Of a stretch of DNA of 64,000 nt, positions 61,701-64,000 are shown piece by piece. The position numbers and the translations under genes are program-made. This stretch comes from Psettodes erumei (lineage: Eukaryota; Chordata; Actinopteri; Pleuronectiformes; Psettodidae): NCBI GenBank assembly GCA_016785225.1, contig JAFBJZ010000958.1:409001-473000 (forward strand), given 5' to 3'. Positions within the stretch are counted from its first letter, which is position 1; the number at the start of each line of letters is the position of its first letter. The notes below the pieces were generated by a model that was given only the letters and a program-made list of their open reading frames with translations, was not told the origin of the DNA and made no database searches.

Positions 61701-64000
61701 GCTGGCTCGTGCACTCTGTTATTAGGCCCTCCCACCTCTCCACCAGCGGCCACGCAAGGGAACGCATCTGTAATGTGGATCGAGCGCCGCTGCGGCTATT
61801 AGCGGCGGCGCTACTGGCATTTCGCGCGAGCCTCGGCAATTCGTCCCGAGGCCGGTTTCGATCGTTCCCGGTCCCTCGCCATCAGGTGGCACATCTGTCG
61901 TGAAACCATCGCTTCTCAGCGCAACCGACAGCACGGAGAGACAGAGAGATGAATGCATCAGATCCGGGTGTCCTGTATCAGCCGACCGGCTCTGGTGGTG
62001 GTCAGAGTTGCCATTCCCAGCGTTAGCAGGTGTCAGTGGCACTTAATAAATTTCTGTGACTAAAACTCAATGTATTTTCTCATGTCTCTGACATATCAGG
62101 GTAGAGTCTTGATATTGGTGTCAGTTTTATGTCATGTTGGTGGCTTGATGTCAGTATCACTTTCAGCAGATCTTTTCCCTGTCTATCTGTGCCGGAAACC
62201 AAGTGCAAGAAAAAAAAAAGGTCCAGGATGCCAAAAGTGAAAGAGAACGCCGCAATGAAAGCCCAAACGTTCCGCGGCCGTCACGCACGTGTGACACAGG
62301 CGGCGCGGCCCGGCTGTGAATCAGCTCGGTGGATAGCGGACGAGCGGACTCCGCCACGTGGTTCCAGTTGTGCCTGTTCAAAAGAAGAGATGCACAGGAG
62401 GAAGACCGTCTTGAAACAAATCTCTTATCCCCAAGTTTGTTTTGTTTTTTTCTCTTTTAACTGTCAGAAAACGTATGATTTCAGTTTTGGTTGCGCAGTT
62501 AAAAACTCTGGCTCAAAGCAGGCTTAAAGTGTAGCATTTTGAGGCACTTTAAGCATCTTGAGGAAAGCCGTTGGTTTCATGTGAATCCTCTACATAAAAG
62601 TTCATCTGCCACAACTGAAGCCTTGCTTCAGACAGGTAATCTAACAGATTTCTAAGAGGAGCAGTTGAATGCCGGAGACAGGGTCTTCCCTGCTGGAAGT
62701 CCAGTGCTTGAACACACCACCTGGAAATTTGGAGTTGGATTTGGGCGTGGGTGTGCAGCGCATGAAAAACAGATACTCAGGATGAGAACAAAATATCAAA
62801 CTGGCAGATTCTCTGCACAAATATTGATTTCACTAACTGCATTAAAAAAAACTCATATTGGTTCAATTTGACTCCCTCCATTCCACCCCACCCCCTTTTT
62901 CCCCTTCAGCCTCCTTCTGTCCATCTCTCAACAGAGCCGCTGTGTGTCCTTTCTTGTTTGTTTCCTATTGTTTGGATTTTCCTCTTGTCGCCCTCAGTCC
63001 TCTTCATCCATCTTTCTTTCCATCGGCATCGTTTTTCCCCTGGCGTTGACTGGTATTCCCTCATTACGGGGGGCTCGCCAGCGGCTTCTCCCCGCAGCGC
63101 TCCTCAGTGGCAGCTGCACATGGATGAGATGTGTGTATATATTTGTCTGATTGGGTATGGGTTGGATTTTTTTGTGGCTTCTTTTGCTGGAAAGATAAGG
63201 CAAATCCTACATTATTTCCAGCCGTTTTCAGATCGCTTGAGAAAGAAAATACAGTTAAAGAGATTTGTCTGAATTTGGAAAGAAGACTCTCTTTCGCTGA
63301 CAAACGCACTCCATTAAGTAACAGCATACAGCCCATCTAGGGCGTGACTTAACTATTATTAAATCCCATCCCAGTGGTGGAAAAAGGCGTTCTTAGCCAT
63401 AAAAAATTAAGAATGAAAGCAGCCAATCACAGCACTCCCAGCTGCTTTAGAGATTAGCCATTGGTCAGCCTCCCAATTTGGAGACACATGATATTCCTGC
63501 TGCATCTCTGCGTGTGTGTGTGTGTTTGCGTAATCACAGCCATATGTGTACGCATTCCTGTACTGTACATAACATCAACACACTAGCAGCTCACGATGCC
63601 CAAAACACAGCGATGCCGACTCCATCGCCATGGAAACCGGATCCTGGCCAATAAAAAGGAGCTGCCCTCTCTGGGGTGTAAACATTTTCTTTGTTGTCAT
63701 GGAGAAGTGGACAACGTTTGCATGCCATGTATTGGTTCTGATTTTTAGACTGTGTGTGCGTGAGCGTGTGCGTGCGTGCTCGTGTGACCCTTAGATGTGT
63801 TGCCTGAGGGCGCATGAGCGAGAGAGCAAGAGAAGGCCTCGGCAGTGTATTAATACCAGCAGCAATTTATGGCACTCGCAGTGTGGTGCGCGTTTCGGTG
63901 GAGGAATGCTTCAGCAGACTCCACATGTTCTGGACGGCGGAGGCTGCGGTTTGGAGCGTGTTGGATGATGGCTTTGTATCGGCGCGTAGGTCTGGGAGAG

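Larger units (their letters stand above)
14582..64000 (+). other. cacna1g: Large first coding intron of cacna1g, 5' part (no 3' end in window)
   Basis: After the coding exon I searched both the sequence and the translated frames for the next conserved segment of Cav3 channels (Trp-Phe-Glu followed by the S1 helix with its Asn-Cys-Val core) and found none. No other recognisable protein appears on either strand. The stretch consists of microsatellites, pyrimidine-rich tracts, a few transposon remnants and unique DNA. It is therefore taken as intron, at least 49.4 kb long, although an unrelated nested gene or a distal end outside the gene cannot be excluded. Confidence 0.6.
56120..64000. other. 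Intron stretch with no recognisable gene
   Basis: Mostly unique DNA with short TG runs, poly-T at 56450, poly-A at 58031 and the two TAAT-rich blocks listed separately. No channel exon or other protein is recognisable up to the window end. Confidence 0.5.

Noticed and set aside
1..64000. CRISPR arrays, phage or bacterial systems, tRNA or rRNA genes
   Set aside because: No repeat-spacer arrays, no prokaryotic gene layout and no recognisable structural RNA were seen; periodic signals are microsatellites.

Overview
The window is vertebrate nuclear DNA, most likely from a ray-finned (teleost) fish. The evidence is the very high density of (CA)n/(TG)n and (CT)n microsatellites, long pyrimidine tracts, teleost-type interspersed repeats (a hAT-like fragment at 52086 and a dispersed repeat at 16395), CpG-rich non-coding DNA, and a single vertebrate-type split gene. 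There are no bacterial operons, CRISPR arrays, phage genes, rRNA or tRNA genes that I could recognise. Almost every open frame longer than 60 codons is a chance frame, many of them running through dinucleotide repeats.

Layout. Positions 1-12540 are AT-richer flanking DNA with no recognisable gene. They hold scattered simple repeats, a pair of near-identical palindromes (3834-3960) and one very well framed 33-nt candidate microexon (9274-9306). Positions 12560-12800 look like a CpG-rich promoter with four CCAAT boxes, a GC box and a CRE-like site. A probable non-coding 5' leader exon follows, ending at a splice donor at 13642/13643. After an intron of about 0.6 kb, the first coding exon (14261-14581) begins with the start codon and encodes the cytoplasmic N-terminus of a T-type voltage-gated calcium channel alpha-1 subunit, most like CACNA1G (Cav3.1).

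This exon ends in the middle of a proline codon at ATATCCTTTT, a textbook U12-type (minor spliceosome, AT-AC class) 5' splice site. I could not find exon 2 in the remaining 49.4 kb, so 14582 to the end of the window is read as the 5' part of a very large first coding intron.

That intron is packed with microsatellites, polypyrimidine tracts, G-rich tracts, a foldback hAT-like MITE with 94-bp inverted repeats and a telomere-like core (31127-31546), an older hAT fragment, a ZNF143/STAF-like site (43089) and several unique, TAAT-rich blocks that look like candidate conserved regulatory elements. Only one gene is supported. The most interesting points are the U12 donor with a competing U2 donor 68 nt downstream, the upstream reading frame that would end on the start codon after splicing, and the foldback element. 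I see no new multi-gene system.
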